64,000 bases of DNA from assembly GCA_029202385.1 (NCBI GenBank), contig CP119314.1, positions 808,501 through 872,500 on the forward strand. The letters run 5' to 3'. The notes below the pieces were generated by a model. It saw only the letters and a list, made by a program, of their open reading frames with translations. It was not told where the DNA came from and did no database searches. Below are positions 15,452-24,401 of the stretch, in pieces. How positions within the stretch are numbered: the stretch's first letter is position 1; each line of letters opens with the position of its first letter. The position numbers and the translations under genes were made by a program. This DNA comes from Candidatus Sphingomonas phytovorans (lineage in GTDB: Bacteria > Pseudomonadota > Alphaproteobacteria > Sphingomonadales > Sphingomonadaceae).

Positions 15452-16785
15452 TCGCCCGCGCTCCGGCACCACCGGCTTTGACCATCTCGCGCGCGGCGAC
15501 CGGAGTCTATGCGATCGGCTCGCTCGCGAACGGCGTGTTCTCGACCGTGCCGACGGTGCTGCTCCTCTATTTCTGCACCGAGACCCTTGCGATTCCACCG
15601 GCGTGGGCGGCGATCATCCTGTTCGTGCCCAAGGCCTGGGCGATCTTCTGGGATCCCTTTGTCGGAGCCTGGTCGGATCGGACCCGGTCGCGCTTCGGGC
15701 GACGGCGACCCTTTCTATTGGCGGGGGCGATCGGCCTGCCGCTGGCGTTCGCCGCTTTGTTCACGGCACCGGTAACGGGCGCGGTGAACGGCTTTCTCTG
15801 GGCGGGTGGATGCTATTTCCTTCTCGCCACCTTCTATTCGCTGTTCGCGGTTCCCTATAGCGCCGTACCCGCCGAGATTACGCCCGATGCGGGCGGCAGG
15901 GGCCGGCTGGTCGGGTGGCGGATGACCGCCTCGATGGTCGGTGTGCTCGCGGGTGCGGGGGTCGCCCCGGCGCTTGTCGCCTATTATGGCGGCGGCAGGA
16001 CGGGTTATGCCGCGATGGGCCTTGTCGTTGCGGCGGCCTGCCTGATCGCGATGATCGGACCGATCGCGATGTTGCGGCGCCACGATCTCGCAACACCCGT
16101 CGAGCAAGGGCCCGTCGAGCGAGGGTCAAGGCCGCAGGAGGGGCTTGTCGCTCAACTCCGGCTGGCGATCGCCAACGCAGGATTCCGCAGACTTGCTTGC
16201 GCATTCCTTCTCCAACTCACCGCCGTTGGCGCGGTGTCGGCCGCCGCGCCCTATCTCGTCACCGGGGCATTCGGCCGGCCGGAGCGCGATATCGGCGTCG
16301 CGCTCGGGGCAATGCTGCTCGCCACCATCCTGAGCGCGCCGTTCTGGTCGCGGCTCGGCCGGCGCTTCGGCGAAAGGCGGATGCTGGCCGCGGCGGCGCT
16401 CGGTTATGCTGCGGCCGCGACGGCGGTGGGGAGCGCGGCGTGGCTCCACGCTCCATGGGGGATCGCCATTGCCTGTTTCGTCAGCGCGGGGGCACCCTTT
16501 GCCGGGTTGCAGGTCATGCCGTTCACGCTCGCCGCCCATATCGCGCACGCCGAAAGCGCTGGGCGAAGGGCAGGGGGCGAAAGCGGGATCGAAGGCGTCT
16601 TCACAGGAATCTGGACGTCGATTGAAAAGCTCGGCCTCGCGCTCGGTCCGGCGCTTACCGCCTTGATATTGTCGCTGACCGGCAAGGCGGGGCCGGCGGT
16701 GGCGGGTTTCGTCGCCTTCGTGCCGGCCCTGCTGGCGCTGGCGTCCCTTCTCTTTCTCGTCCCGTCGCGGCGTGGACGATCATAA
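15448..16785 (+). CDS. MFS transporter, GPH (MelB-like) type
   Basis: The 445-residue protein has about 12 hydrophobic segments. The loop WDPFVGAWSDRTRSRFGRRRPFLLAG is the signature of the glycoside-pentoside-hexuronide:cation symporter group (DP-x-x-G-x-x-SDRT-x-x-x-GRRRP). Despite the group name, many members move non-sugar organic acids. Placed between MaoC and an acyl-CoA synthetase, it is the probable inner-membrane carrier for the substrate of this operon. Confidence 0.85.
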   Translation: MIARAPAPPALTISRAATGVYAIGSLANGVFSTVPTVLLLYFCTETLAIPPAWAAIILFVPKAWAIFWDPFVGAWSDRTRSRFGRRRPFLLAGAIGLPLAFAALFTAPVTGAVNGFLWAGGCYFLLATFYSLFAVPYSAVPAEITPDAGGRGRLVGWRMTASMVGVLAGAGVAPALVAYYGGGRTGYAAMGLVVAAACLIAMIGPIAMLRRHDLATPVEQGPVERGSRPQEGLVAQLRLAIANAGFRRLACAFLLQLTAVGAVSAAAPYLVTGAFGRPERDIGVALGAMLLATILSAPFWSRLGRRFGERRMLAAAALGYAAAATAVGSAAWLHAPWGIAIACFVSAGAPFAGLQVMPFTLAAHIAHAESAGRRAGGESGIEGVFTGIWTSIEKLGLALGPALTALILSLTGKAGPAVAGFVAFVPALLALASLLFLVPSRRGRS

Positions 16786-16790
16786 GGAAT

Positions 16791-18389
16791 ATGCAGATGA
16801 TGGTTGTGGAATCGGGCGCCCCGCGGCTGGACCGGGTCAGCGACTATCCGGCCTGGATCGCGACGCGAGCGCCGGATGCCGAAGCGATGGTGCTGGACGA
16901 CAGGCGCTGGACCTATGCGGCGATGCGCGACGCGATCGACCGGCTGGCGCGGTCGCTGATCGCTGCCGGCGTAGGCAAGGGCGATCGCGTGGCTACCCTG
17001 CAGACGCCGCATCCGGAGTATCTGATCGCCTTCCTCGCAACGGCTTCGATCGGCGGAATCTGGATCGGCCTCAATCCGCGCTACACGCTGGATGAGCTTG
17101 CCTATGTCGTCGGCGATGCCGCGCCCCGTGTGCTTCTGACCCGGACTCGCATCGGCGAGCGCTCTTACGGGGGCGAGATCCGTGCGCTACGTGCCGCTTC
17201 CTCCGAGCTCGAGCATATCGTGGCGTTCGACGGCGAGCCGCCGGTCGCGGGGGTGAGCCCGTGGTCCGATTTCCTCGCGGCAGGCAACTCGACGACCGAC
17301 GCGGCACTGGCGGCTGCCCGGGACGGGTGTGGCGGGCGTGACCCCTGCCTGATCGTCTACACATCGGGATCGACCGGACAGCCCAAGGGTGCGCTGCTGC
17401 ATCATGAGGGTCTGGCTGCGTTCTGTCTCGAGCAGAATCGTCTCTGGCCGGTCGAGCCGTTGCGGGCGGTCAATTACTTCCCGATCAATCACGTCGGATG
17501 CGTCGTCGATGTCAGCTTGCCGGTCCTGCTCGCGGGTGGGACGATATTGTTTCTGGAACAGTTCGATCCGCGCCGATGCCTGGCATTGATGGAGGCGGAG
17601 CGCGCGACATTGTGGGGATCGGTGCCGAGCTGTTTCCAGATGCAATTGGCGCTGCCGGATTTCGACCATTTCGATCTTTCGGCGGTGCAGCTTATCCTCT
17701 GGGAAGGCGCCGCGATGCCGCGGGAAATGATCGAGCGGCTGTTGCTGGTGCATCCGCGGCTGGCGACCAATTATGGCATGACGGAGACGACCAGCGGCAT
17801 CACCGCGCTTGAGCCGGGCGATGATCCCGACCTGTTGGCGGAGTCGGTAGGGCGGCCCTTTCCGGGTGTGGAGGTCCGGCTGGTCGGAAGCGACGAACGG
17901 GATGTGGCGACCGGCGAGGCCGGTGAGGTCTGGGCGCGCTCTGCCTATACCATGCTCGGCTATTGGAACCGGCCGGACGCAACGGCCGTGGCGCTGACGG
18001 CCGAGGGCTGGTTCAAGACCGGCGATCTTGCCGTCGCGCGATCCGATGGGCACTACCGGATCGTCGGACGGCTGAAGGAAATGTTCAAGTCCGGCGGCTA
18101 CAACGTCTATCCGCGCGAGATCGAGGCGGTGATCGAAACCCATCCGGCGGTGGCAGAAGCGGCGGTGGTTTCCGCCGAAGACCCGATCTGGCAGGAAGTG
18201 GGTATCGCCTTCGTTGTCGCCGAACGGCCGGTCGCAGCGGACGAACTGGAAGCCTGGTGCCGGGCGCGATTGGCCAATTACAAGATTCCGAAGCATTTCG
18301 TTTGTGAAGCTGCCTTGCCGCTGCTGCCGATCGGCAAGGTCGACAAGGCGCTGCTCAAGCGCCGTGCCGCGATGCTGGCGGCAGGTTGA
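16791..18389 (+). CDS. acyl-CoA synthetase (AMP-dependent ligase)
   Basis: The 532-residue product has the adenylate-forming motifs in order: YTSGSTGQPKGALL (P-loop, about residue 190), NYGMTETTSG, GWFKTGDLAV, and GRLKEMFKSGGYNVYPREIE. The C-terminal catalytic lysine lies in LPIGKVDKALLKRR. It activates a carboxylic acid to its CoA thioester. The overall look is of medium-chain, cyclic or aromatic acid ligases, and the substrate is undetermined. It starts 5 bp after the MFS stop and ends inside the start of the crotonase gene. A second start, ATG 16800, also exists. Confidence 0.88.
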   Translation: MQMMVVESGAPRLDRVSDYPAWIATRAPDAEAMVLDDRRWTYAAMRDAIDRLARSLIAAGVGKGDRVATLQTPHPEYLIAFLATASIGGIWIGLNPRYTLDELAYVVGDAAPRVLLTRTRIGERSYGGEIRALRAASSELEHIVAFDGEPPVAGVSPWSDFLAAGNSTTDAALAAARDGCGGRDPCLIVYTSGSTGQPKGALLHHEGLAAFCLEQNRLWPVEPLRAVNYFPINHVGCVVDVSLPVLLAGGTILFLEQFDPRRCLALMEAERATLWGSVPSCFQMQLALPDFDHFDLSAVQLILWEGAAMPREMIERLLLVHPRLATNYGMTETTSGITALEPGDDPDLLAESVGRPFPGVEVRLVGSDERDVATGEAGEVWARSAYTMLGYWNRPDATAVALTAEGWFKTGDLAVARSDGHYRIVGRLKEMFKSGGYNVYPREIEAVIETHPAVAEAAVVSAEDPIWQEVGIAFVVAERPVAADELEAWCRARLANYKIPKHFVCEAALPLLPIGKVDKALLKRRAAMLAAG

Positions 18390-19150
18390 ACGTGCCGCTT
18401 GCGACCCTTGCGCGCCGCGACGCCGTGGCCATCGTCAGCCTGGACCGCGCCGAGCGGCTCAACGCGATTAGCTTCGACCTGCTCGGCGATCTGATCGACG
18501 CGCTGGATCGTGCCGCGGACGACCCGATGGTGCGGGTGATTCTGTTGCGCGCCGAGGGGCGGGCCTTCTGCGCCGGCGACGATCTGGCCGAGTTCATCGA
18601 AGGGTTCGGGAACGAGAAGGCACATGCCTTCATCGACCGGCTTCAGGCGGTGACTCGGCAGATCATGCTGGGAACGAAGCCGGTGGTTTGCGCGATCCAG
18701 GGCGCGGTCGTCGGCGGGGGCGCGGCGTGGCCGGTCAATGCCGATGTCGCGATCGCCTCGGACGACGCGGTCCTGTTCTGCCCCGAAGCCGCGTTCGGCC
18801 TGTTCCCCACCGGGGGCATGAGTATGCTGCTCGATGAACGCTGCGGCCCAGCCCGCGTGACCGACATTCTGTGGCTCGGCGAACACCTCGATGCGCAGGG
18901 CTTGTTGAAAGAGCGGATCGTCAGCCGCGTCGTTCCGCGCGTGGCGTTGGAGGAGGCCAGTCTTGCCGTGGCGGATCGGCTGGCGATGCTTCCGCCCGAA
19001 AGCCTGGCCCGGTTCAAGTCGGCGCGGGTGGAAGATATTGGGCTCCGGCTTGAGGCTGCGCTTGCGCGTGAAAGCCGCCATTGCCTTGCTGCGGGCGATT
19101 CTCTCGAGGTGCGGGCTCGCGTGCAGGCCTATCTCGCGGGTGGTTGCTGA
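18386..19150 (+). CDS. crotonase (enoyl-CoA hydratase/isomerase) family protein
   Basis: The start is TTG 18386, overlapping the ligase TGA, or GTG 18392. The 254 residues show the crotonase oxyanion-hole segments AEGRAFCAGDDLAEF and KPVVCAIQGAVVGGGAAWPVNADVAIASDDAVLFCPEAAFG. Aligned by eye to rat mitochondrial hydratase, the second catalytic glutamate (E164, here in CPE) is kept. The first (E144 in GGGCEL) is alanine (GGGAAW). Simple hydration is therefore doubtful and an isomerase or other crotonase reaction is more likely, leaving hydration to the MaoC protein. It is last in the operon and converges on the CocE gene. Confidence 0.82.
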   Translation: MNVPLATLARRDAVAIVSLDRAERLNAISFDLLGDLIDALDRAADDPMVRVILLRAEGRAFCAGDDLAEFIEGFGNEKAHAFIDRLQAVTRQIMLGTKPVVCAIQGAVVGGGAAWPVNADVAIASDDAVLFCPEAAFGLFPTGGMSMLLDERCGPARVTDILWLGEHLDAQGLLKERIVSRVVPRVALEEASLAVADRLAMLPPESLARFKSARVEDIGLRLEAALARESRHCLAAGDSLEVRARVQAYLAGGC

Positions 19151-19174
19151 GATCGAACCTCCGACCACGGCCCA

Positions 19175-21010
19175 TCAGGACGGTTTCCAGGGGCGCGTGG
19201 TGATCTCCAGCCCGCTCGGTGCCCCGGCGCCGTAGGAGATGGTGAAGGTGTCCGGCCCGCCGTTCGAATAGACATGGAAGGTGTCGGCGTCGGCACCCGC
19301 GATCGCGACGCGGAGGCGATGTCCGCGCCTGATCAGGGCGGCGGTGGGGAAGAGGGCGAAGCGCAGCGTCATCCGCGCGCCGGGCGTGACCGCCAGCGCG
19401 TCGGCCCTTCGGAAACTGTGCGGCGCTGGTCCCTGATCATAGGGCAGGGTGGCCGGATCGGCGGGCTTGCGGTGGATCGCGCGGAACTGGCCCTCGCCGA
19501 GATAGGTCGACCGACCATCGGGGGCGACATCCTCCAGATAGACGAAGACTGCCGGATCGCTCGTTCGCGCCGCCATGTGGAGTGTGACCACTGGCGTGCC
19601 GACCAGTTCGGTATCGATATCCATCGGGCTGCTGTTATAGGTTAGCAGCCTGGCATCCTGCTTGCGTCGGTCGGGATAGGCGGGTGGCGTGCCGAATTGC
19701 GTGGACCAGCGCGTCGCCTTGCCGGTGGTGGCGGTGAAATCGACGGTGTAGCGATCAGCGCCCCGCCGGCCTGGGGCGCGCGGGGCGAGCGACCGGCCCG
19801 GAGCGAAGTACAGCGTGGCGGATTTCGTATCCGCCGGTGGCCACGCCGCGGTTGTACGGAACTCCTTGGCGCCCATCACATAATAATGGATCGCACGCTC
19901 GATCCGGGCCCCCGCGCGAACGCGATCCGCGAAGGCGATGTTGCTGGCGAAAATATCCGTCGCGGCTGGTATCGGCGTGCGCTCACTGGGAAAGAAAGGA
20001 TCGGCTCCGATACTCTGGCCATGATTGTTGGCGGTGATCCAGACCTCGGCCGGCACCTCGGGCGCCGAGCGGTAGCGCGCGAGCGCAGCCTCGGCCATTC
20101 CGGCATCCAGCCAGGAACCCCAATATTGCACCGGCTTGCGCTGCCGTCGGATGGCGGCGAGCTGCGCGGCAGGGGAGGAGGCGAACAGCGTGTGGCTATT
20201 CCTCCCCGGCTCGTCCCGGAATGCGATGCCCTCATAGTCCTCAGGGCTCCAATGGAGGCCGCGTGTCGCCAGGGCCTGGCGCAACAGGTCGAAATTTTCG
20301 TCACCGTCGACCGGCTGGAGGATGGGAAACAGCCGGGCGCAATCCGCGACCTGCTTCAGGCAATCGGCGTCGCCACCTTCGGGATCGCGACCCATATCCA
20401 TCTCGCGGACCGCGTTTCCCCAGTTCCTGAGCATCCAGTCGTTGGAGACGCCACCGGGGCTGAACAGGTGCAGATAGGTATCGAAGTCGGTCTGTCGTGG
20501 AATTGCGGCGAGGAGGGCAGGGGCGGGACGGCTCGTCGCCAGATCGGCGGTGTCGGCCATATAGGATACGCCCGAGGCGATGACCTGGCCGTTCGACCAT
20601 GGCTGGTGCGCGAGATGGGCGATGATCTCGTCCATGTCGCGCTGTTCCTCAGGCCCGATATCGACCCGGCGGGCGCCGAAGGATGCGGTCGATCCGCGCG
20701 TGTCGGCGATGGCGACGACATAGCCTGCGCGCCGCCAGGCCGAACCGAAATCGGCTTCGCCCGCACGCCCGTACCGCGTCTGGATCAGCATGACCGGCGC
20801 CGGCTTTTCAGGGGGCACGCCACCGGGGAAGTAGAGGCTGATCGCTAGTCTGACTCCGTCGCGCATCGGCAGATAATAGGACTTGTCGCTCCACCCGTCG
20901 GGACGCGCTGGCGTGCTGGTGGGAACTGACTGCGCAGCACCCGCGCCCGGGCCTATGATTGCGCCGGCTGCCAGCGCGGCGGTTAGGAGAAAATGGTTCG
21001 TGCGGGTCAT
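19175..21010 (-). CDS. secreted CocE/NonD family hydrolase (S15 fold)
   Basis: The 611-residue product has a signal peptide (about 1-26, ending GAAQ), an alpha/beta hydrolase domain, and the C-terminal jelly-roll of X-Pro dipeptidyl peptidase-like proteins. The start of the enzyme reads YYLPMRDGVRLAISLYFP. The nucleophile is S149 in GVSYMADTAD (the usual final Gly of GxSYxG is Ala). The acid is in YWGSWLDAG, and the histidine is in WITANNHGQ. It hydrolyses an ester or amide in the periplasm. It follows the TonB receptor by 9 bp, so the pair probably imports and cleaves one substrate whose acid part is handled by the opposite-strand operon. Confidence 0.85.
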   Translation of the reverse strand: MTRTNHFLLTAALAAGAIIGPGAGAAQSVPTSTPARPDGWSDKSYYLPMRDGVRLAISLYFPGGVPPEKPAPVMLIQTRYGRAGEADFGSAWRRAGYVVAIADTRGSTASFGARRVDIGPEEQRDMDEIIAHLAHQPWSNGQVIASGVSYMADTADLATSRPAPALLAAIPRQTDFDTYLHLFSPGGVSNDWMLRNWGNAVREMDMGRDPEGGDADCLKQVADCARLFPILQPVDGDENFDLLRQALATRGLHWSPEDYEGIAFRDEPGRNSHTLFASSPAAQLAAIRRQRKPVQYWGSWLDAGMAEAALARYRSAPEVPAEVWITANNHGQSIGADPFFPSERTPIPAATDIFASNIAFADRVRAGARIERAIHYYVMGAKEFRTTAAWPPADTKSATLYFAPGRSLAPRAPGRRGADRYTVDFTATTGKATRWSTQFGTPPAYPDRRKQDARLLTYNSSPMDIDTELVGTPVVTLHMAARTSDPAVFVYLEDVAPDGRSTYLGEGQFRAIHRKPADPATLPYDQGPAPHSFRRADALAVTPGARMTLRFALFPTAALIRRGHRLRVAIAGADADTFHVYSNGGPDTFTISYGAGAPSGLEITTRPWKPS

Positions 21011-21019
21011 GGCCGGTCC

Positions 21020-23224
21020 TCAATAGCTCAGCTTGAATTCGGCGCCGAAGGTGCGGGGCTCACCGAGGATGATGAACTTCTGTCCCACCAGAGGTTGGTC
21101 GGACAGGTCGAACAGACGCTGCTCGTACGTCCGGTTGGTCACGTTCTTGGCCCAAAGGGTCACACGCCAGCGTTCGTCGTGGGACTGCAGCGACAGGCGG
21201 ATGTTGAGCAGCCCATAGGGGTGCACCACGCCGTCGGGATCGGTATCGTTGCTGATATAGGTTCGCCCGCGCAATTGATATTCGCCGAACAGGGAGACCG
21301 AGCCAAGTCCCGCGACCGGAACGCGATATTCCGCGTTGAGATCGGCGGTATAGGCGGGCGCATAGGGGATGTGGTCGAGCAGTGCGCCACTCGGCAGGCG
21401 TCCGCCGTCGAAACGGGCGTCTTGCACGGACAGGTTGCCGCCCAGCGTCCAGCGGTCGGTCGGGCGCGCGGTCACCTCGATCTCGACGCCCTTGCTGTGC
21501 GCCTTGCCGGCATTGAGGATGATCGGATCATAGACCGGGGTGGCCGGATTGTCCTCCGAGAGCTGGATCTTGCTCCAGTCCATGTAATAGAGCGCGGTGT
21601 TGATCACGAGCCGTCGGCCCAGCAATTCGGTCTTCAGGCCGAGTTCGTAGTTCCACAGCGCTTCCGGGCCGAAGGCGATTCCGTCGGCGCTGCCCAGCGC
21701 ATCGTTGAAGCCGCCGCTCTTGAAGCCCTTGCTCGCGGTCGCATAGGCCATGACGGTCGGCGAGAAACGATAGCGGATATTGGCATTGGGCGTGAACTGG
21801 TCCCAGCTTCCACTCGTCCTGATATCGGTGTTGCCGCCGAGCAGGTTGATCACGTCGCGCTGGACATAGTGGATAGCCTTGCTGTCGCTGGTGTAGCGGC
21901 CGCCCACGGTGACATCCAGGCGCGGCGTGACCTTCAAGGTCGCGCTCAGGAATGCGGCCTTGCTGGTCGTGTCGAGATTGCCGTCGGATCCGGTGCGAAC
22001 ACCTGTCAGCGTAGGATCGCCCAGGATGGTGGCGAGATCGGATCCAATCTCCACGAAGCTCTGGTTGCGGCTGTTCTGACGGAAATAATAGAGGCCGGCG
22101 AGCCAGTCGATCGGACCCGTCGAGAGATCGAGGCGAAGCTCCTCCGACCAGCGCCAGACCTTCTCCGGATCGCCGTCATACAGGAATTTCAGCGGGGAGC
22201 GGTCGGTGTCGGCCCGGCTGAAATAGTCATGGTCGTGATAGGAGGCGATGTTGGTGATGCCGACACGGCCGATCTGCGTCTTGAAAGTGGCTGAGACGTC
22301 CCATGCCCGCAACCGTTCCTGATTGGGGCTGTCGGAATAGACCTTCCGGTCGAACGGATCGGTATTGAGCGGCAGGCCGGCGGCGACCAGCGCCTGGGGC
22401 AGATCGGCGTTCATATTGTAGCGCCGTGTTTCGAAGACGAGCTGTTCCTGGTCGGCCTTCCGGTAACTGGCGGTCAGCAACAGGCTGGTGGTCGGCGCGA
22501 TGTCGAACAGCAACTGGCCGCGTACCGCCCAGAAGCGATGATTGTTCACGTCGCGGTCGAGCAGTACGTTGTGATCATAGCCGCTGTTGACGTCCCTGAT
22601 CGCGGAGATCTTGGCGGAGACCAGACCCGGTATGATCGGCCCGGAAACCGACGCGCCAAGGCGAAGCGCATTGTAATTGCCGATATTGGCGGTCGCGGAG
22701 GCGGTGAAGGTATCGGACGGGCGCTGCGTGGTGATGCTGATGACGCCGCCGATGGTGTTGCGGCCGAACAACGTTCCTTGCGGTCCACGCAGCACTTCGA
22801 CACGTGCGATGTCGTAAAGGTCGAGATCGGCGCCCGGGCCCTGGGCCTGATATATCTCGTCGACATAATAGCCGACGGCCGGGTCGGCGCCGGCGGAGCC
22901 AGACCCGCCGACGACCCCACGTAGCGAAGTGGGGGACAGCTTCATGTCGCCGAAATCGCCATATTGCAGGCCGGGGGTCTGACGCGCGATATCGGCGATA
23001 TCCTTGATCCCTTTGCGCTCCATTCCCTCGGCGGTGATGGCGGTGATCGAAATGGGAGTATCCTGCAGTCGCTCCGACCGCTTCCGCGCGGTCACCACGA
23101 TGTCCGCGGCATCGCTCGCGGCAGCGTCCCCATCTGCGCGTCTGTCGGCCTGTGCCCAGGCAGGCGTGGCCAGCCCGAGAGCGATAAAAAAGCAGACACG
23201 GGTCCTGGAATCGACGCGCAGCAT
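21020..23224 (-). CDS. TonB-dependent receptor
   Basis: I start at 23224, where GAGGGGAGGT gives a strong ribosome site; the open frame continues to 23266, but that part holds the operator. The 734-residue product has a signal peptide (MLRVDSRTRVCFFIALGLATPAWAQ) and a TonB box-like ADIVVTARKRSERLQDTPISITAI. The plug (GIKDIADIARQTPGLQYG, VEVLRGPQGTLFGRNTIGGVISITTQRP) is followed by a barrel ending FGAEFKLSY. The ERLQDTPISITA form is the one widely expanded in sphingomonads for aromatic and steroid-like compounds. It is co-transcribed with the CocE-type hydrolase and is under the TGAGCTCA site. Confidence 0.93.
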   Translation of the reverse strand: MLRVDSRTRVCFFIALGLATPAWAQADRRADGDAAASDAADIVVTARKRSERLQDTPISITAITAEGMERKGIKDIADIARQTPGLQYGDFGDMKLSPTSLRGVVGGSGSAGADPAVGYYVDEIYQAQGPGADLDLYDIARVEVLRGPQGTLFGRNTIGGVISITTQRPSDTFTASATANIGNYNALRLGASVSGPIIPGLVSAKISAIRDVNSGYDHNVLLDRDVNNHRFWAVRGQLLFDIAPTTSLLLTASYRKADQEQLVFETRRYNMNADLPQALVAAGLPLNTDPFDRKVYSDSPNQERLRAWDVSATFKTQIGRVGITNIASYHDHDYFSRADTDRSPLKFLYDGDPEKVWRWSEELRLDLSTGPIDWLAGLYYFRQNSRNQSFVEIGSDLATILGDPTLTGVRTGSDGNLDTTSKAAFLSATLKVTPRLDVTVGGRYTSDSKAIHYVQRDVINLLGGNTDIRTSGSWDQFTPNANIRYRFSPTVMAYATASKGFKSGGFNDALGSADGIAFGPEALWNYELGLKTELLGRRLVINTALYYMDWSKIQLSEDNPATPVYDPIILNAGKAHSKGVEIEVTARPTDRWTLGGNLSVQDARFDGGRLPSGALLDHIPYAPAYTADLNAEYRVPVAGLGSVSLFGEYQLRGRTYISNDTDPDGVVHPYGLLNIRLSLQSHDERWRVTLWAKNVTNRTYEQRLFDLSDQPLVGQKFIILGEPRTFGAEFKLSY

Positions 23225-23251
23225 ATGACCTCCCCTCTTGATTATTAAATA

Positions 23252-23265
23252 TGAGCTCAGTATCA
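23252..23265. promoter_or_regulatory. TetR-linked site TGAGCTCAGTATCA (copy 2)
   Basis: It differs in one base from 14911-14924 and is embedded in A/T-rich DNA 28 bp before the receptor start. It is the only other copy I found. The 233 bp to its right (23266-23498), before the isocitrate-lyase-like gene, holds a small hairpin at 23284-23308 and no supported gene. Confidence 0.6.
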
Positions 23266-23498
23266 ATTATTGCTATCAAGGCTGTGGTGCTTGTCAAGAA
23301 GCATCCACTGCGGGCCGATCTGGAAAGGGAGGAGACAGGATGTTGATTGGCGTTCCCGCCGCCCCTGGAGTCGCCGGCAGATGATGATCGTCGGCTTGCG
23401 CAATCTGCTGTCGCCCGATCTTCAGGGGTGCTTCGCTCCGGCGATCCGGGCAAGGCGGGGCGGCGTCATCAATCCCCGTGGAAGGAGCCAGTGAACTT

Positions 23499-24359
23499 AT
23501 GAGCGTGAGAGCAACTTTGCGGCATCGGCTGGCAGGCGACGCTATCGTGCGGGCGCCGGGCGTCTTCGACACTCTGTCCGGACTGCTGGCGGAACAGGCA
23601 GGTTTCGAAGCTGTCTTTCTTTCCGGTTCGGCGCTGGCATGGTCGCATCTGGCCAGGCCTGATATCGGCCTGATGTCGGCAAGCGAGACCGCAACGATAT
23701 TGGCGCGGCTGTGTGACCGGATCGGCATCCCGGTGCTGGTCGATGCCGACAGCGGCTTCGGCAACGCGATCCAGGTCGCGCGGACGGTGCGCCAGTTCGA
23801 GGCAGCGGGCGCCGCTGCGATCCAGATTGAGGATCAGGCCGAGATAAAGTCGCCTGGGGCGCCACTGGGAAGACCGCTGATCTCCCAGGAAGCCATGGTC
23901 GGGAAACTGAAGGCAGCGCAGGACGCACGCCGCCATGACGACACCCTGATCAGCGCACGGACCGATGCCGCATCGAGCCTCGGCTTCGACGAGGCCCTGC
24001 GCCGCGCTGTCGGCTATGCCGAGGCAGGGGCTGATCTGATCTTCGTCGAATCGCTCACCGAGCCGGATCAGGTCCAGCGGCTGGTAAGTGAACTCGGCGG
24101 TTTGCGGCCGCTGGTCCACAATATACTGGCGGGCGGGACGTCCCCGCTGACCTCCGCCGCGGCAGCCCGGGAGGCGGGCTTCTCGCTTGTCCTGTTCCCA
24201 GGTGCAGTGATCCAGGCGACCGCTCATGCCGGGCAGGCCGCGCTTCGGGCGCTGGCGGCTGGAGTGCCGTTCGCCGGGCCGACATTGGATCGCAGCGCCC
24301 TCAACGCGGCGATCGAAGGGCCCGCCTTTCTGGCCGCTGCCGCCGGTTATGCGGGCTGA
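23499..24359 (+). CDS. isocitrate lyase/PEP mutase superfamily protein lacking the lyase cysteine
   Basis: I start at ATG 23499 (MSVRATLRHRLAGD), with GGAG 12 bases before it. The 286-residue beta/alpha barrel shows the metal-binding VDADSGFGN and the AGAAAIQIEDQ segment. Where methylisocitrate lyases have the catalytic KRCGH loop, this protein reads KSPGA. The cysteine and histidine are absent, so a C-C lyase of that type is unlikely. Related barrels include oxaloacetate hydrolase/decarboxylase and PEP mutase. It diverges from the TonB receptor and may share its control. Its role in the locus is unknown. Confidence 0.78.
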   Translation: MSVRATLRHRLAGDAIVRAPGVFDTLSGLLAEQAGFEAVFLSGSALAWSHLARPDIGLMSASETATILARLCDRIGIPVLVDADSGFGNAIQVARTVRQFEAAGAAAIQIEDQAEIKSPGAPLGRPLISQEAMVGKLKAAQDARRHDDTLISARTDAASSLGFDEALRRAVGYAEAGADLIFVESLTEPDQVQRLVSELGGLRPLVHNILAGGTSPLTSAAAAREAGFSLVLFPGAVIQATAHAGQAALRALAAGVPFAGPTLDRSALNAAIEGPAFLAAAAGYAG

Positions 24360-24401
24360 GGGATTTTCCGTCTTTCAATGCAACAGAGTGAGGGCAGCAG
24401 A

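Noticed and set aside
23284..23308. Hairpin GTGGTGCTT/AAGCATCCAC as a terminator or riboswitch
   Set aside because: It has a bulged stem, no T-run and no known riboswitch core; it lies in a divergent promoter region where neither is expected.
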